This document shows, piece after piece, positions 41,434-50,898 of a stretch of DNA of 64,000 nucleotides. Each line of letters begins with the position of its first letter. The first letter of the stretch is position 1. Source of the stretch: Bartonella grahamii ATCC 700132 (GTDB lineage Bacteria; Pseudomonadota; Alphaproteobacteria; Rhizobiales; Rhizobiaceae). The notes beneath the pieces are model-generated. The model saw nothing but the letters and a program-made list of their open reading frames with translations, ran no database searches and was not told the DNA's origin. The stretch covers positions 1 through 64,000 of the forward strand of contig NZ_JACX01000009.1 of the NCBI RefSeq assembly GCF_000518085.1, in the 5' to 3' direction. The translations under genes and the position numbers were made by a program.

Positions 41434-42159
41434 AAAGGTTGTGCATAATTTAAAGAACTTATTTGGTAAAGTTTCCATCAGCTCTTCGTCTATAGTTGAA
41501 GAGGTAAGATGAATCTCTTGTTTTCATATCTTAAGATCAGCATTAGTATAATGTTTAATTCTCTCGCAAATCAGTGCATGTATGGATTTGCGAAAAATAG
41601 TCAATAGAATGTACAGTCATTTTTGCAACGCATTAAAAATATTATCCATCTAAAGGTTGTAAAAGTTGTCGCACACTAAGCTATACCCATTAAGCTATAA
41701 ATGTCATCCCTATCGTCATTCATTTATAGCTTATCATATTGCTACTCTTAATACTCATTCATAAGGAGCGTATTGCTTCTTCTTTAAATGATTTCATTTA
41801 CACACCCAACTTATAGTATACAAAAAACTATTTTTAAAATTCATTATAAAAATGAAGAAATCTTTTTCTATTCAAGACTCTCATTCAATATGAGAAAAAA
41901 CGAATTATCATTATAAATCAATATATTCATAAATCATAACTGTCATCAATTATGATTTTATAATTTCTCAAAAATAAGAATTTTTTATAGACTGCCAAGA
42001 TAACTTCTCTCATAAAATTTCTTATTCTTTTGCGCTCATAACAACCAAAACATCAACATTTTTTATAACAAAAAATGGTTTGGAAACACCATAGCTCCTT
42101 TTATCTTCATATGAGAAAATCAGTCTATATGTTACGCATTCCAACGTGGTAATATTCTT
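41434..42159. other. 726-bp gap with an inverted repeat
   Basis: Between convergent ppiD and the phytoene-synthase-like gene I see no coding region. The notable element is a 13-bp perfect inverted repeat TAAGCTATAAATG / CATTTATAGCTTA (41691-41703 and 41721-41733), preceded by a further TAAGCTAT. Confidence 0.55.
41691..41733. repeat. 13-bp perfect inverted repeat with 17-nt spacer
   Basis: TAAGCTATAAATG at 41691-41703 and its exact complement CATTTATAGCTTA at 41721-41733. A related TAAGCTATACCCAT lies just upstream. There is no T-run, so it is not a typical terminator. Confidence 0.6.
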
Positions 42160-43020
42160 TTACAATATCTTTGGAAAATTGCCGCTTATTGCTGCCCTTG
42201 TTATCAACCAATAGCGATATATCAATGGCAACGTTGCACTCTCTTGAAAAATTGCAGCACCCAGCTGTATAGCTTTTTGAAGAGAAGCTGGAACAATGAC
42301 CAATGGAAGAAAAGCTGGTTTAAGAACTCTAGGTAAAGCACAAGAATACTCGTAAAATTTGGTATAACGATCGCGCGATAATGCTACCATAGCTTCAACA
42401 ATACGATCCTTTTGTTGATCACTGAGACGATGAGATTCCAAATCTTCCCTATTCACTCCTACAGCCTTTAATATATCAGTAGGTAAATAATATTGATATC
42501 GTGATTGCATGAATGATAAAAGACGCAATACACCGCTTAATCCTTGAGAAATCCCTCCATGTTCATAGATATCTGTAAACTCTTGTGCAGTATCAGGATC
42601 TAATATCTGACAAGAAAGCTGTAAAATTATGCTTGCTGTCTCACCACAATAATGCTCTAGATCATGAAGCGTTTCTATTGGATTGTGATAAAGATCTAAA
42701 ATTTGTGCATTACAATAACGTAAAAAAGCTGTCTTAGGTAAATTAAAAAGAGTTATTGCTTTCAATAAATCACTCAAAATCGGATTATTTCCACTCGTTT
42801 GCATTTCACCATGAGCAATAGAATCATACCACCAACGTAACCGTATTTCTCCTATGAGTGGATCATGTACACTTTCGCGAATACGAGAAACTTCAGCATT
42901 AAATACATAAAGAGCAGCCAATGCTTGGCGCTTTTTTTTAGGTGCAAATAAAACCGATATATAGCGATCACGATCTATGGTACGTAAAATATCAAGACAA
43001 TAAGGAAGAGAGCCTATCAT
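42160..43020 (-). CDS. Squalene/phytoene synthase family protein (NDUFAF6/HpnC-like)
   Basis: A 286-residue member of the isoprenyl synthase (trans-IPPS head-to-head) family. It has RDRYISVLFAPKKKRQALAALYVFNAEVSRIRESVHDPLIGEIRLRWWYDSI near residues 17-68 and GGISQGLSGVLRLLSF near 153-168. The aspartate-rich motifs of true phytoene or squalene synthases are weak here. The match is closer to the family that includes the complex I assembly factor NDUFAF6. In relatives it sits by the Mth938-like gene, as here but with an 875-bp gap. Whether it has synthase activity is uncertain. Confidence 0.82.
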   Translation of the reverse strand: MIGSLPYCLDILRTIDRDRYISVLFAPKKKRQALAALYVFNAEVSRIRESVHDPLIGEIRLRWWYDSIAHGEMQTSGNNPILSDLLKAITLFNLPKTAFLRYCNAQILDLYHNPIETLHDLEHYCGETASIILQLSCQILDPDTAQEFTDIYEHGGISQGLSGVLRLLSFMQSRYQYYLPTDILKAVGVNREDLESHRLSDQQKDRIVEAMVALSRDRYTKFYEYSCALPRVLKPAFLPLVIVPASLQKAIQLGAAIFQESATLPLIYRYWLITRAAISGNFPKIL

Positions 43021-43895
43021 TTGAACCTATTAACGTCCCTTTTTTAGTAATGAAATTAATATCCTCTTTTTATTCATATTAAAAAATGAGGGATAAGCAA
43101 ATACAGTTCAGAAAATAAGATTTTTAAATGTGTCTCTTAACTGTATTATGAATTAGAATTTCTTTTCTAGTCACTTTTCGTTTTAGAAAGAAAAAAATTA
43201 AATAAATAACTTTTCTGATAAAACTTATCTTATCGGGCTTCAAGTTTTCATTTGCAGTAAAAAAAGCTAAAAACTAATCGTAACATGCATAGTGAAACTT
43301 AGAATAACAAACAACGCAAAACACTTTTTCACCGAATAGATGATAATGTTATTTTGTAAAAAACGCACTGATCACAAAAATTTCATCAAATCATTGATCT
43401 CCTCCCCATCCTAAAAGACAAAGGTTCTTACCAATACCAATTTGTAAAAAATCCAATTGCTCTCGGTGAGTTTCTATTACTATCAATACATTGATTCATA
43501 ATGATAATTCATTGTTTTATATGTTAAATTAGAATCTCAAATATCGTAGAATGCTTGCATTTCAAAGCAATTCCATGTTGAATCAATCAAAACTATTCCC
43601 TTGCACGTCACAAGCTGGGCTGGCTTGTAGGTAAAATTGTATAAGAAAGAATTAAAAATGCCTCTTATGAACTGTCTCAAGTGCCAAGTGTTGATCTCTC
43701 ATGTGATTCATTGAACTACGAACAAGCTCTGCCCTGAATACTTGCTGCTGTATTAAAAAACACTTAATGTGTTAAGTTATGTATATTTTATTCCCCTTAT
43801 ATCACCACTTTACACGACGGTATTTTACGGCGCAGTAAAATAATCACACAAGTCTTTCATACTAGACGAGAGCATTTGTTTTATTAAACAATACT
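43021..43895. other. 875-bp gap with one repeat copy
   Basis: No supported gene between the Mth938-like and phytoene-synthase-like genes. It contains one copy of the dispersed repeat (about 43578-43700) and otherwise AT-rich sequence. Confidence 0.6.
43578..43700 (+). repeat. Dispersed intergenic repeat, copy 5
   Basis: One of the best-preserved copies: TTGAATCAATCAAAACTATT, CCCTTGCACGTCACAAGC, GGCTGGCTTGTAGGTAAAA, GAATTAAAAATGCCTCTTATG, AACTGTCTCAAGTGCCAAG. The sequence about 40 bp further right (CAAGCTCTGCCCTGAATACTTGCTGCTGTATT) resembles the right flank of copy 6. Confidence 0.75.
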
Positions 43896-44288
43896 CTATT
43901 CTACCGCAAATAATAATGCCGCAACAGCGCGATCTTCAGCCAATAAAACATTAAATGTACGCACCGCCGCTCCCGTACTCATTGTATCTGATGAAATACG
44001 TTTTTCCCATAAAAGCACCCGTAACTCTTCAGGTAATCGCAATAATTCAATTCCAGTACCTATTAATAAAACTTCGATTTCAGAAGCTTCTTCTAAAATA
44101 CGAGATAGATCCCCTTGAGTGGGAATAGGCCCTGCCATGTCAATACCATAAATACCCGATGGTACACAAATAATAGAACCTCTATGAGACATATCAGCAA
44201 AACGAAATCCACCATTTCCGTAAGCATCAATAGGTGCGCGACTTGGAAAATGTGCTTCACGAATTTGAATTGCATCGAACATGAACAA
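43896..44288 (-). CDS. Mth938-like (DUF498) domain protein, NDUFAF3 family
   Basis: A 130-residue single-domain protein. IQIREAHFPSRAPIDAYGNGGFRFADMSHRGSIICVPSGIYG opens it, followed by EIEVLLIGTGIELLRLPEELRVLLWEKRISSDTMSTGAAVRTFNVLLAEDR, the usual Mth938/DUF498 layout. The mitochondrial homologue NDUFAF3 is a complex I assembly factor, and bacterial function is not established. In other Rhizobiales it follows yajC-secDF; here it is on the same strand as yajC but secDF is not between them. Confidence 0.88.
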   Translation of the reverse strand: MFMFDAIQIREAHFPSRAPIDAYGNGGFRFADMSHRGSIICVPSGIYGIDMAGPIPTQGDLSRILEEASEIEVLLIGTGIELLRLPEELRVLLWEKRISSDTMSTGAAVRTFNVLLAEDRAVAALLFAVE

Positions 44289-44742
44289 GCACCCTTTATT
44301 TTTGAATAATCCAATTGTCTTTGCTACTTCTCACCATAAAATTAAAGGAAGGCTGATACAAACATTGATATCTTAACCATAGCCTAGTATTGAAGTGGAA
44401 ATTTTATATAAAACCCTAATCTTCTCATACAACAAGTATATGAAAATTTGATAATAAACCGCAGTCAAAAGCTATACCTGCTTAAATAAATCTATCTTTT
44501 AAAAAGTTTTCTCAGCTTATTTACTCGCAAATTTCTTTTTATAGAAACAATGATCTTGTTTAAAAAACAGAAAAAAATTGCGTAATATTCTATAAATAAA
44601 GCAACTATTTTAATAATCTCAAGGAAACAAAAACTCCATTTTCTGTAGCCACTATAAAAGCTATTTTTCCAATGAAATTGTCCTGATCTTGCCAAGCTTT
44701 TTATAAAAATGCTGAAAAAATGTAATAAACTGCCATTACATC
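44289..44742. other. 454-bp gap between yajC and the Mth938-like gene
   Basis: No convincing gene. A 67-codon open stretch on the minus strand (44492-44695) has low-complexity, basic/hydrophobic composition and no recognisable domain. This is the place where secDF is expected from relatives; I see no SecD or SecF motif. Confidence 0.5.
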
Positions 44743-45201
44743 TTAAGATGCATTTTCTTTTGATATAGCTTTTTTCTCTTTAGAGACACTCATATTTTCT
44801 TTCGTTGTCGTTTTAGATTTAGACTTTTGTGGTGTTTTTGTTTTAGCATTAAGCTTTGATTTTTTTTCTGCAATCGGCTCGCCTTTAACGCGCACATCAG
44901 CTAATGTTGAGCGAATAACACGAATATTCATACTCTCACCAATTTCAACCTCTAATTCACCACTCTCGTCGTGAACCTTCGTAACTTTGCCGATAATACC
45001 ACCACCCGTTATAACTGTATCACCACGACGTACTGCATTAAGCATTTCTTGGCGTTTTTTCATTTGGGCACGCTGTGGACGAATGATAAAAAAATACATA
45101 ATTGCAAAAATTAAAATGAGAGGGACAACGCTAGCAAATGAAATTCCACCGGAAACATCGCCTGCAACTTGAGCATAAGCGTTCGTAATAAACATTTTCA
45201 A
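44743..45201 (-). CDS. yajC: Preprotein translocase subunit YajC
   Basis: Single-pass inner-membrane protein of the SecDF-YajC accessory complex. The 152-residue protein has a membrane helix (about 22-40, SVVPLILIFAIMYFFIIRPQ), followed by QRAQMKKRQEMLNAVRRGDTVITGGGIIGKVTKV. The last 45 residues are a Lys/Ser/Thr-rich low-complexity tail, longer than usual. Its SecDF partners are not adjacent. Confidence 0.95.
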   Translation of the reverse strand: MKMFITNAYAQVAGDVSGGISFASVVPLILIFAIMYFFIIRPQRAQMKKRQEMLNAVRRGDTVITGGGIIGKVTKVHDESGELEVEIGESMNIRVIRSTLADVRVKGEPIAEKKSKLNAKTKTPQKSKSKTTTKENMSVSKEKKAISKENAS

Positions 45202-45880
45202 CTCCTATAGTTAAACCTCAGATATTTCCCACTCTATAAAATGAAATTCCGATACAGAAAAAATTTCTAAAGAATTTATCATAAAAAGCAATAACTACAT
45301 AATCTAATCACAGCTTTACAAAAATACAATAAATCCTTAAGAGACAGAATACCAAAATACAATGAGAAAAATCTTTAAAAATAGATTCATTTTCCCCTAT
45401 TATATATCCTAAAATATAAATCTTTTCACTAACTCAATAAATGATACAAGATAATTTTTCTAATGAAAAAACTTTAATTTATATAGATAATTTATCGTTT
45501 TTGATATCGAATGACAGATCTAAGTACAGTAAAATACTCTCATTTCAAACCCTCTGAATTAATCAAAACGATTTTCTTGCACGTCTCACATATGAAATGA
45601 GCCTGTAGATAAAAACTTTTTAAGAAAGGCGTGAAATATCTCTTTTCATGCTTCTCTCAAATACAAGAGCAGTTGGAACACTGAAAGCTGACAAATAGTA
45701 TGATACTATTGTCTTACACTTTCATAAACACAAAGATGGTAATATCTAACGCCCCCAACGAACAGCTCTCCTTAAACCAATGATTTTTTGCTGCAGTGTT
45801 ATTGATTTAAGAAAATCTATTGTTTTTCATGAAGTTTCTATAAACTGTAAGACTATTCAAATTTAAAAGTCATCAATAAA
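45202..45880. other. 679-bp gap with one repeat copy
   Basis: Between yajC and the LysM/LytM lipoprotein gene, both on the minus strand. No gene seen. It holds dispersed repeat copy 6 (about 45554-45740). Confidence 0.6.
45554..45740 (+). repeat. Dispersed intergenic repeat, copy 6
   Basis: The longest copy. It contains CTGAATTAATCAAAACGATT, TTCTTGCACGTCTCACA, GCCTGTAGATAAAAAC, GAAAGGCGTGAAATATCTC, CTTCTCTCAAATACAAGAGC, GTTGGAACACTGAAAGCTGA, CAAATAGT and CTTTCATAAACACAAAGATGG. The right-hand blocks also occur in copy 4. The CAAG half of the core is altered here. Confidence 0.75.
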
Positions 45881-47074
45881 TTAGTTTTCTAAATATTTAA
45901 GGGGATCAACAGGTAATGAATTCTTACGCATCTCAAAATAGACACGTGGCGTTTTAACATTTCCTGAAACACCAGATTTAGCAATCTCATCACCGCGTCT
46001 TATCCTTTGTCCTTTGTTAACAACAAGTTTACTGTTACATCCATAAATAGTGATAATATTATTTTCATGTCGAATCATCACAACATTACCAAGCTCTTTT
46101 AATCCATCTCCCGCGTAAATAACAACACCATTTTCTGCCGCCTTTACCGAAGATCCTTCCGGCACTGCAATATCTATTCCTCGATTCATTACTGTTCCCT
46201 TTTTTTGACCGAACTGGCTTAATAAACGCCCTCGTACTGGCCAACGCATCTTAGAAATTCCTGTGGCTTGCGGAGTCGTCATATTATCGGTACTCGTAAC
46301 AGTACTTGATAAACCAGTTCCATGATTCAATTGCGTCATCTGTTTAGAAAAATTTTTCTCAGAACTTGAGTTGTTCATCTTTGCAGAAGGTGGCGTTGTT
46401 ACAGGAGTTTTATATATAGGAGAGGACTTCTTGTTTTTTATAGAGGACATCACTTGAGATTGGAATGCAGAGTCTGTTGTTGACGCTGCCCAATCGTTAT
46501 TATTGTGTGCATTTGAAGCTGCTAATGTACGCCTGCTTGGAACAACAAGTACCTGACCGATATAAATGGAATTGCTGTTTATACCATTTGCTAATTTTAA
46601 TGCCTCAACACTAACCCCTATTTGTCGTGAAATACTGAGCAGGGTATCTCCACTCTGGACAATATAAGAGTTCCGCCGAAAAATAGGAGATTTATCCATT
46701 TGTGAACGGGAAAGTGTTCCAAGATTACGTGGAGGGACTCCCATAACGCGACCATCAGAAGAAGTTATCCTACCTTGATGTGGAGAATTATAGGGAGAAT
46801 TGTCATCTCCCCACGAATCATCGCTTGATTCCACAGGTGGCAATTCAGTGCTTTGTATCATACCACTACCGTACGATAGCATTCGCGGATCTGTAGACAT
46901 AGTGCTCGATATATTTGATTGAGATGATACCGTACGATGAGAGACAATGTTAGAAAAACGCTGTGTACCAGAACTACAACCAGCAACAATAGTTACCACC
47001 GCTAAAAAAGTTATTCTCTGAAAATTATGCTGGAAAATGTTATCCAAAGCTTTTAAACACATCGTTTTGCTCAC
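45881..47074 (-). CDS. LysM plus degenerate M23/LytM lipoprotein (NlpD-like)
   Basis: A 397-residue envelope protein. A lipoprotein signal with lipobox VAGC (Cys near residue 33) is followed by a Ser/Asn-rich linker. A LysM peptidoglycan-binding domain lies near 137-180 (YIVQSGDTLLSISRQIGVSVEALKLANGINSNSIYIGQVLVVP). A C-terminal LytM domain spans about 280-397. The zinc ligands of active M23 enzymes are lost: NRGID replaces HxGxD, YGCNSK replaces the usual histidine loop, and YFEMR replaces HxH. This fits an NlpD/EnvC-type amidase activator, not a hydrolase. The start is GTG 47074 or ATG 47062. Downstream of pcm on the same strand. Confidence 0.9.
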   Translation of the reverse strand: MSKTMCLKALDNIFQHNFQRITFLAVVTIVAGCSSGTQRFSNIVSHRTVSSQSNISSTMSTDPRMLSYGSGMIQSTELPPVESSDDSWGDDNSPYNSPHQGRITSSDGRVMGVPPRNLGTLSRSQMDKSPIFRRNSYIVQSGDTLLSISRQIGVSVEALKLANGINSNSIYIGQVLVVPSRRTLAASNAHNNNDWAASTTDSAFQSQVMSSIKNKKSSPIYKTPVTTPPSAKMNNSSSEKNFSKQMTQLNHGTGLSSTVTSTDNMTTPQATGISKMRWPVRGRLLSQFGQKKGTVMNRGIDIAVPEGSSVKAAENGVVIYAGDGLKELGNVVMIRHENNIITIYGCNSKLVVNKGQRIRRGDEIAKSGVSGNVKTPRVYFEMRKNSLPVDPLKYLEN

Positions 47075-47217
47075 TCATCAATAATCAACTCACTCCATTA
47101 AAGCTTTTTTAAATTACCGAAGAGTTAAAATGAGATGTTTTATTCATAAATATCTTTATATAAGATCAAAATGAATTTAACGTAGACAATTTGCAGCACT
47201 TTCTTAACTTTCAAAAA

Positions 47218-47877
47218 TTAAAGTATCTCCGCAATGCCTTTAATAAAAGGTTGGTAACGCACTTGAAACAGTTCTAAACACTCAAATCGACTACCAATTT
47301 TTGTATAGCGCGTCACCGTTTGTACCCCTTCGTCAGGTCCTATCGCCTGAATGAGAATTCCGTTTTCAGCTAAAAGTTCTAAAAATTCCTTTGGTTCATC
47401 AAAACGTGATGGCCAAATAAGAATGCGATCAAATGATCCCAAGCCTGTCACACTATGACTTCCATCAATCTGCCGTATAATAATATTTTCAATTCCTAAA
47501 GTTTGAAATTTTTGGCGCGCCAAATCAACAAGCGTTTTATAACGATCAATCGTTGTCACTCGGTCACTCAGACATGCCATAAGCGCAGTACAAAAACCAG
47601 ATCCTGTACCGATTTCTAAAACGCGATGCCTTTTTTTCAACGATAATGCCGAAAGAATTAAGAGTTGTTCTTCCAAACGTTCCATATATTCACCACACTC
47701 AAGGGGAATAACCTTATTATCATAAGCACTATTAAACCAAGGAGCAGAAACAAACTGTTGACGCGGAATTTTCTCTAATGCCGAAAAAAATCGCACGTCA
47801 TCAATGCCTTTGCTACGCATTTTCAGTACAAGAGCGGCTAACTCCTCACGAAATTGTAAAATACCCTTTTGCCCCAT
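47218..47877 (-). CDS. pcm: Protein-L-isoaspartate O-methyltransferase family protein
   Basis: SAM-dependent methyltransferase of the PCMT family, which repairs isoaspartyl residues. The 219-residue protein (from ATG 47877) has PRQQFVSAPWFNSAYDNKVIPL near 45-66 and the SAM motif RVLEIGTGSGFCTALMA near 90-106. TIDRYKTLVDLARQKF and FDRILIWPSRFDEP follow. I chose ATG 47877 because it sits 4 bp past the stop of the small upstream ORF; a GTG ten codons earlier (47907) would overlap that ORF. It lies in the serS-pcm-LytM order of Rhizobiales, with surE not present between serS and pcm. Confidence 0.9.
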   Translation of the reverse strand: MGQKGILQFREELAALVLKMRSKGIDDVRFFSALEKIPRQQFVSAPWFNSAYDNKVIPLECGEYMERLEEQLLILSALSLKKRHRVLEIGTGSGFCTALMACLSDRVTTIDRYKTLVDLARQKFQTLGIENIIIRQIDGSHSVTGLGSFDRILIWPSRFDEPKEFLELLAENGILIQAIGPDEGVQTVTRYTKIGSRFECLELFQVRYQPFIKGIAEIL

Positions 47878-47881
47878 AGTA

Positions 47882-47989
47882 TCATTCAATCTCCAATGGA
47901 GGTGCACTTTTATTATACTGACAAACTGCTTCTTTTAAAATGGCAAAAACTTGCGTTTGCATATTATCACCTCTTGGCAATAAACGCAT
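47882..47989 (-). CDS. Small ORF of 35 residues between serS and pcm
   Basis: The ORF starts MRLLPRGDNMQTQVFAIL and ends PPLEIE. A strong AAGGAG lies about 6 bases before the ATG, 21 bp past the serS stop. Its stop is 4 bp before the pcm ATG, so it would couple serS and pcm translation. I recognise no domain. In relatives surE occupies this position and begins MRILL; this may be a shortened relic of it, or a real small peptide. No surE catalytic DD motif is present. Confidence 0.4.
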   Translation of the reverse strand: MRLLPRGDNMQTQVFAILKEAVCQYNKSAPPLEIE

Positions 47990-48010
47990 ATTGTCTCTCC
48001 TTTCGTAAAA

Positions 48011-49288
48011 TTAAGCAGTAATACAACGCATGCCTCCCATATAAGGTTGTAAAACATCTGGAATAATAATTGATCCATCAGCCTGTTGATAATTTTCAAG
48101 CACGGCAATAAGACAACGTCCAACAGCTGTACCAGAACCATTAAGGCTATGAACAAAATGTAATTTTTTATCGCCTTCTGTACGATAACGTGCATTCATA
48201 CGACGACCTTGAAAATCTCCACAAACTGAACAGCTGGAAATTTCACGATAACATTCTTGACCAGGAAGCCAAACCTCGATGTCATAGGTTTTACGTGCTG
48301 CAAACCCCATATCACCCGTAGAAAGAACCACTGTGCGAAAAGGCAAACCAAGTCGTTTTAATATATCTTCTGCACATTCCGTCATACGTTCTAATTCAAT
48401 TAAAGACTGCTCTTCACTGGTAATTGAGACCATTTCAACTTTCCAAAATTGGTGCTGACGCAACATACCGCGCGTATCACGACCGGCTGCTCCCGCCTCT
48501 GAACGAAAACAGGGAGATAAAGAAGAAAATCGCAGTGGTAAATCTGATATTTCAAGAATTTCATCGTTGACCAAATTGGTTAATGGCACTTCTGCTGTAG
48601 AAATAAGCCATCGACCATCTGTTGTACGAAAAAGGTCTTCAGCAAATTTCGGCAATTGTGCTGCTCCGTAAACAATCTCATCACGAACAAGAAAAGGGAT
48701 TGAGACTTCTGTATAACCATGCTCATTGACATGCACATCAAGCATAAATTGGCCTAATGCCCGTTCTAGCCGTGCTAACGCCCCTGAAAGTACTGTAAAA
48801 CGTGTTCCAGACAAACGACTAGCTCGTTCAAAATTCATCTGCTTGAGATTTTGACCAAGATCAAAATGTTCCTTTGGTGTAAAATTAAATGTTGGAGGTG
48901 TACCAAAATGTCGAATGACGACATTATCACTTTCATCTTTACCTTCTGGAACATCATCTAATGGAATATTTGGAAGTGCTGAAAGAATTTTTTCAAGACT
49001 CTCCGTCAGCTGTTTTTCTTCCGCTGTTGCAGAGGAAAGAAAGATTTTAATCTCTTCACCTTCAGCTCTAAAGCTTTCAGCCTTTTGCTGATCAGATACC
49101 GCTAAAGCCTGTCCTATTTCCTTTGAAACCGCATTGCGACGTTCCTGCGCCAATTGTACCTTAGCAATATGCGACCGACGTGCAAGATCAAGTTGTATTA
49201 ACCTCTCAGCTTGTGGCTCAAGACCTCTACTTACGAGTGCTTTATCTAATTTCTCAGGATTGTCACGAATCCACTTAATATCAAGCAT
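48011..49288 (-). CDS. serS: Seryl-tRNA synthetase
   Basis: Class II synthetase that charges tRNA-Ser. The 425-residue protein has the N-terminal tRNA-binding coiled coil (about 1-110). The class II motifs follow: [22 protein letters not shown] region, motif 2 [23 protein letters not shown], and motif 3 [21 protein letters not shown] near the C-terminus. The start has an AGGAATTTTT ribosome-binding site. It is downstream of tatABC and upstream of pcm on the same strand. Confidence 0.98.
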   Translation of the reverse strand: MLDIKWIRDNPEKLDKALVSRGLEPQAERLIQLDLARRSHIAKVQLAQERRNAVSKEIGQALAVSDQQKAESFRAEGEEIKIFLSSATAEEKQLTESLEKILSALPNIPLDDVPEGKDESDNVVIRHFGTPPTFNFTPKEHFDLGQNLKQMNFERASRLSGTRFTVLSGALARLERALGQFMLDVHVNEHGYTEVSIPFLVRDEIVYGAAQLPKFAEDLFRTTDGRWLISTAEVPLTNLVNDEILEISDLPLRFSSLSPCFRSEAGAAGRDTRGMLRQHQFWKVEMVSITSEEQSLIELERMTECAEDILKRLGLPFRTVVLSTGDMGFAARKTYDIEVWLPGQECYREISSCSVCGDFQGRRMNARYRTEGDKKLHFVHSLNGSGTAVGRCLIAVLENYQQADGSIIIPDVLQPYMGGMRCITA

Positions 49289-49347
49289 AAAAATTCCTCA
49301 TTTATATTTTTTATTCATTTCTTATCATATAAGATTATACACTTTTC

Positions 49348-50130
49348 TTAAGCGGATTTTCTTCTCTTTTCTATACTGTAAGCAATTAAAATTGAAATCT
49401 CGTAAAGTGCTATCGTTGGTAAAGCCACTGCAAACATCGTAAAAAAATCCGACGGCGTTATGATTGCCGCAATGATAAAAGAAAGTAAAATAGCCCATTT
49501 TCGTTTAGACGCCAAATCATGAGACGTTAAAAATCCAACTTTTGTTAAAAGACTGATGACAAGAGGTAATTGAAAAATCAAACCAAAAATTAGGATAAAT
49601 GATGTCATAAAGCCCAAATAATCAGAAATACGCACTATAAACTCTATTTTTAAATGAACATCTGGAAGAAATTGTTGAGAAAGGCTAAACCATAGTATTA
49701 TTGGCGCTAATAGACCATAAACAAACGCTCCCCCAATACAAAATAAAATAGGCCCCCCAATGAGAAATGGTAAAAAAGCCATACGCTCATTTTTATAAAG
49801 CCCTGGTGCAATAAAACTATAAAACTGAAAAGCCGTATAGGGAAAAGATAAAATAATTCCCCCAAAAGCAGAAAGCTTCATCTTTGTTAAAAAAGTTTCC
49901 CATACTTGCGTTGATTGCAAACGAATACCCTCAGGATTACCCCCTGCTATTTTCATTGCCCACTGATATGGCCATAGTAAAAAATTTAAGATATAATCTT
50001 TAACAAGAAAACACATCATAAAAGCGATCATAAATACAACTAGGGCAGCAATAATTCGCTGACGAAGTTCAATTAAATGTTCCAAAACTGGTGCCATATG
50101 GGCATCAACTTCATCTTTCTTAACATTCAT
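49348..50130 (-). CDS. tatC: Twin-arginine translocase subunit TatC
   Basis: Polytopic membrane receptor for twin-arginine signal peptides. The 260-residue protein has six membrane segments. It starts with the family region MAPVLEHLIELRQRIIAALVVFMIAFMMCF (residues about 12-41), with the conserved glutamate in HLIELR, followed by FLTKMKLSAFGGIILSFPYTAFQFYSFIAPGLYKNERM. Its ATG overlaps the tatB stop (ATGA), so the two are coupled. The C-terminal SIEKRRKSA is basic. Confidence 0.97.
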   Translation of the reverse strand: MNVKKDEVDAHMAPVLEHLIELRQRIIAALVVFMIAFMMCFLVKDYILNFLLWPYQWAMKIAGGNPEGIRLQSTQVWETFLTKMKLSAFGGIILSFPYTAFQFYSFIAPGLYKNERMAFLPFLIGGPILFCIGGAFVYGLLAPIILWFSLSQQFLPDVHLKIEFIVRISDYLGFMTSFILIFGLIFQLPLVISLLTKVGFLTSHDLASKRKWAILLSFIIAAIITPSDFFTMFAVALPTIALYEISILIAYSIEKRRKSA

Positions 50131-50531
50131 GACACATCTTCTTTATCTTTAGAAGCTATAGATCCTGTCATATCTTTATTGGTTACGTTGTGATCGCATT
50201 CCAAAAATTCTTTACCTTTTTCTGATTTATGGTGTGTTGCCTTAACATCCAAATTATCGTGGATATCTTCTAATGTATTTTGAATGGAATCAAAAGTCTC
50301 TGTCAACTCCTTGCTTGAATCGCTAATATCCGAATATGTTTTTTGCAAATCATCGAGCTCGATTTGTTTTATTGCATCATCAAACTGATGACGAAGTTCA
50401 TTTGCCATTAAACACATATGAGCTCTTACCTTTGCTATTGTCTTTAATATTTTAGGTAAATCTTTCGGTCCAACAACAATGATGAGAACAAGTAAGATTA
50501 CGACAAACTCTGGTCCATCAATCCCAAACAT
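50127..50531 (-). CDS. tatB: Twin-arginine translocase subunit TatB
   Basis: A 134-residue Tat component. A single N-terminal helix with MFGIDGPEFVVILLVLIIVVGPKDLPKILKT precedes an amphipathic segment (IAKVRAHMCLMANELRHQFDDAIKQIELDDL). A charged, unstructured tail follows. The VGPKDLP motif in the position of GPERLP is typical of alphaproteobacterial TatB. It lies between tatA and tatC and overlaps tatC by four bases. Confidence 0.93.
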   Translation of the reverse strand: MFGIDGPEFVVILLVLIIVVGPKDLPKILKTIAKVRAHMCLMANELRHQFDDAIKQIELDDLQKTYSDISDSSKELTETFDSIQNTLEDIHDNLDVKATHHKSEKGKEFLECDHNVTNKDMTGSIASKDKEDVS

Positions 50532-50586
50532 CTCTTAATTCGACTTCCTCATCAAAAAATAACGCACAATGATGATTACGTTTTTG

Positions 50587-50898
50587 TTATTTGACACGCT
50601 GTTTTTTAGCAACAGATGTTTTGCTTCTTTTAGAAGCAGAAGAAGCCTTTCTGCGCGCTGTTACATGTTTTACCGATAGCGGCTGATATTGTTGAGATTC
50701 TACATCAATTATTTGGGAAGTAGTAGTCATTTCAACTTTATCCTCAATGCCATCATCTTCTTCCTTCATATTTTTTTTGAAGGCTTTAACTCCCTTAGCA
50801 ACATCGCCCATTAATTCAGAAATCTTACCGCGACCGAAAAGCACAAAGATAATCAGTAAAATTATAATTAAATGCGTTGGTGAAAAAATATTACCCAT
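50587..50898 (-). CDS. tatA: Twin-arginine translocase subunit TatA
   Basis: The pore-forming Tat subunit. From ATG 50898 the 103-residue protein begins [44 protein letters not shown]. This is the standard TatA membrane helix, FGRGK hinge and amphipathic helix, followed by an acidic/basic tail. An in-frame reading from 51015 adds 39 residues before the membrane helix; I reject it because homologues start just before the helix. It heads tatA-tatB-tatC-serS. Confidence 0.94.
   Translation of the reverse strand: MGNIFSPTHLIIILLIIFVLFGRGKISELMGDVAKGVKAFKKNMKEEDDGIEDKVEMTTTSQIIDVESQQYQPLSVKHVTARRKASSASKRSKTSVAKKQRVK

Noticed and set aside
44492-44695. 67-codon minus-strand ORF between yajC and the Mth938-like gene
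   Set aside because: No ribosome-binding site or domain; basic, low-complexity translation. Kept only as part of the gap description.
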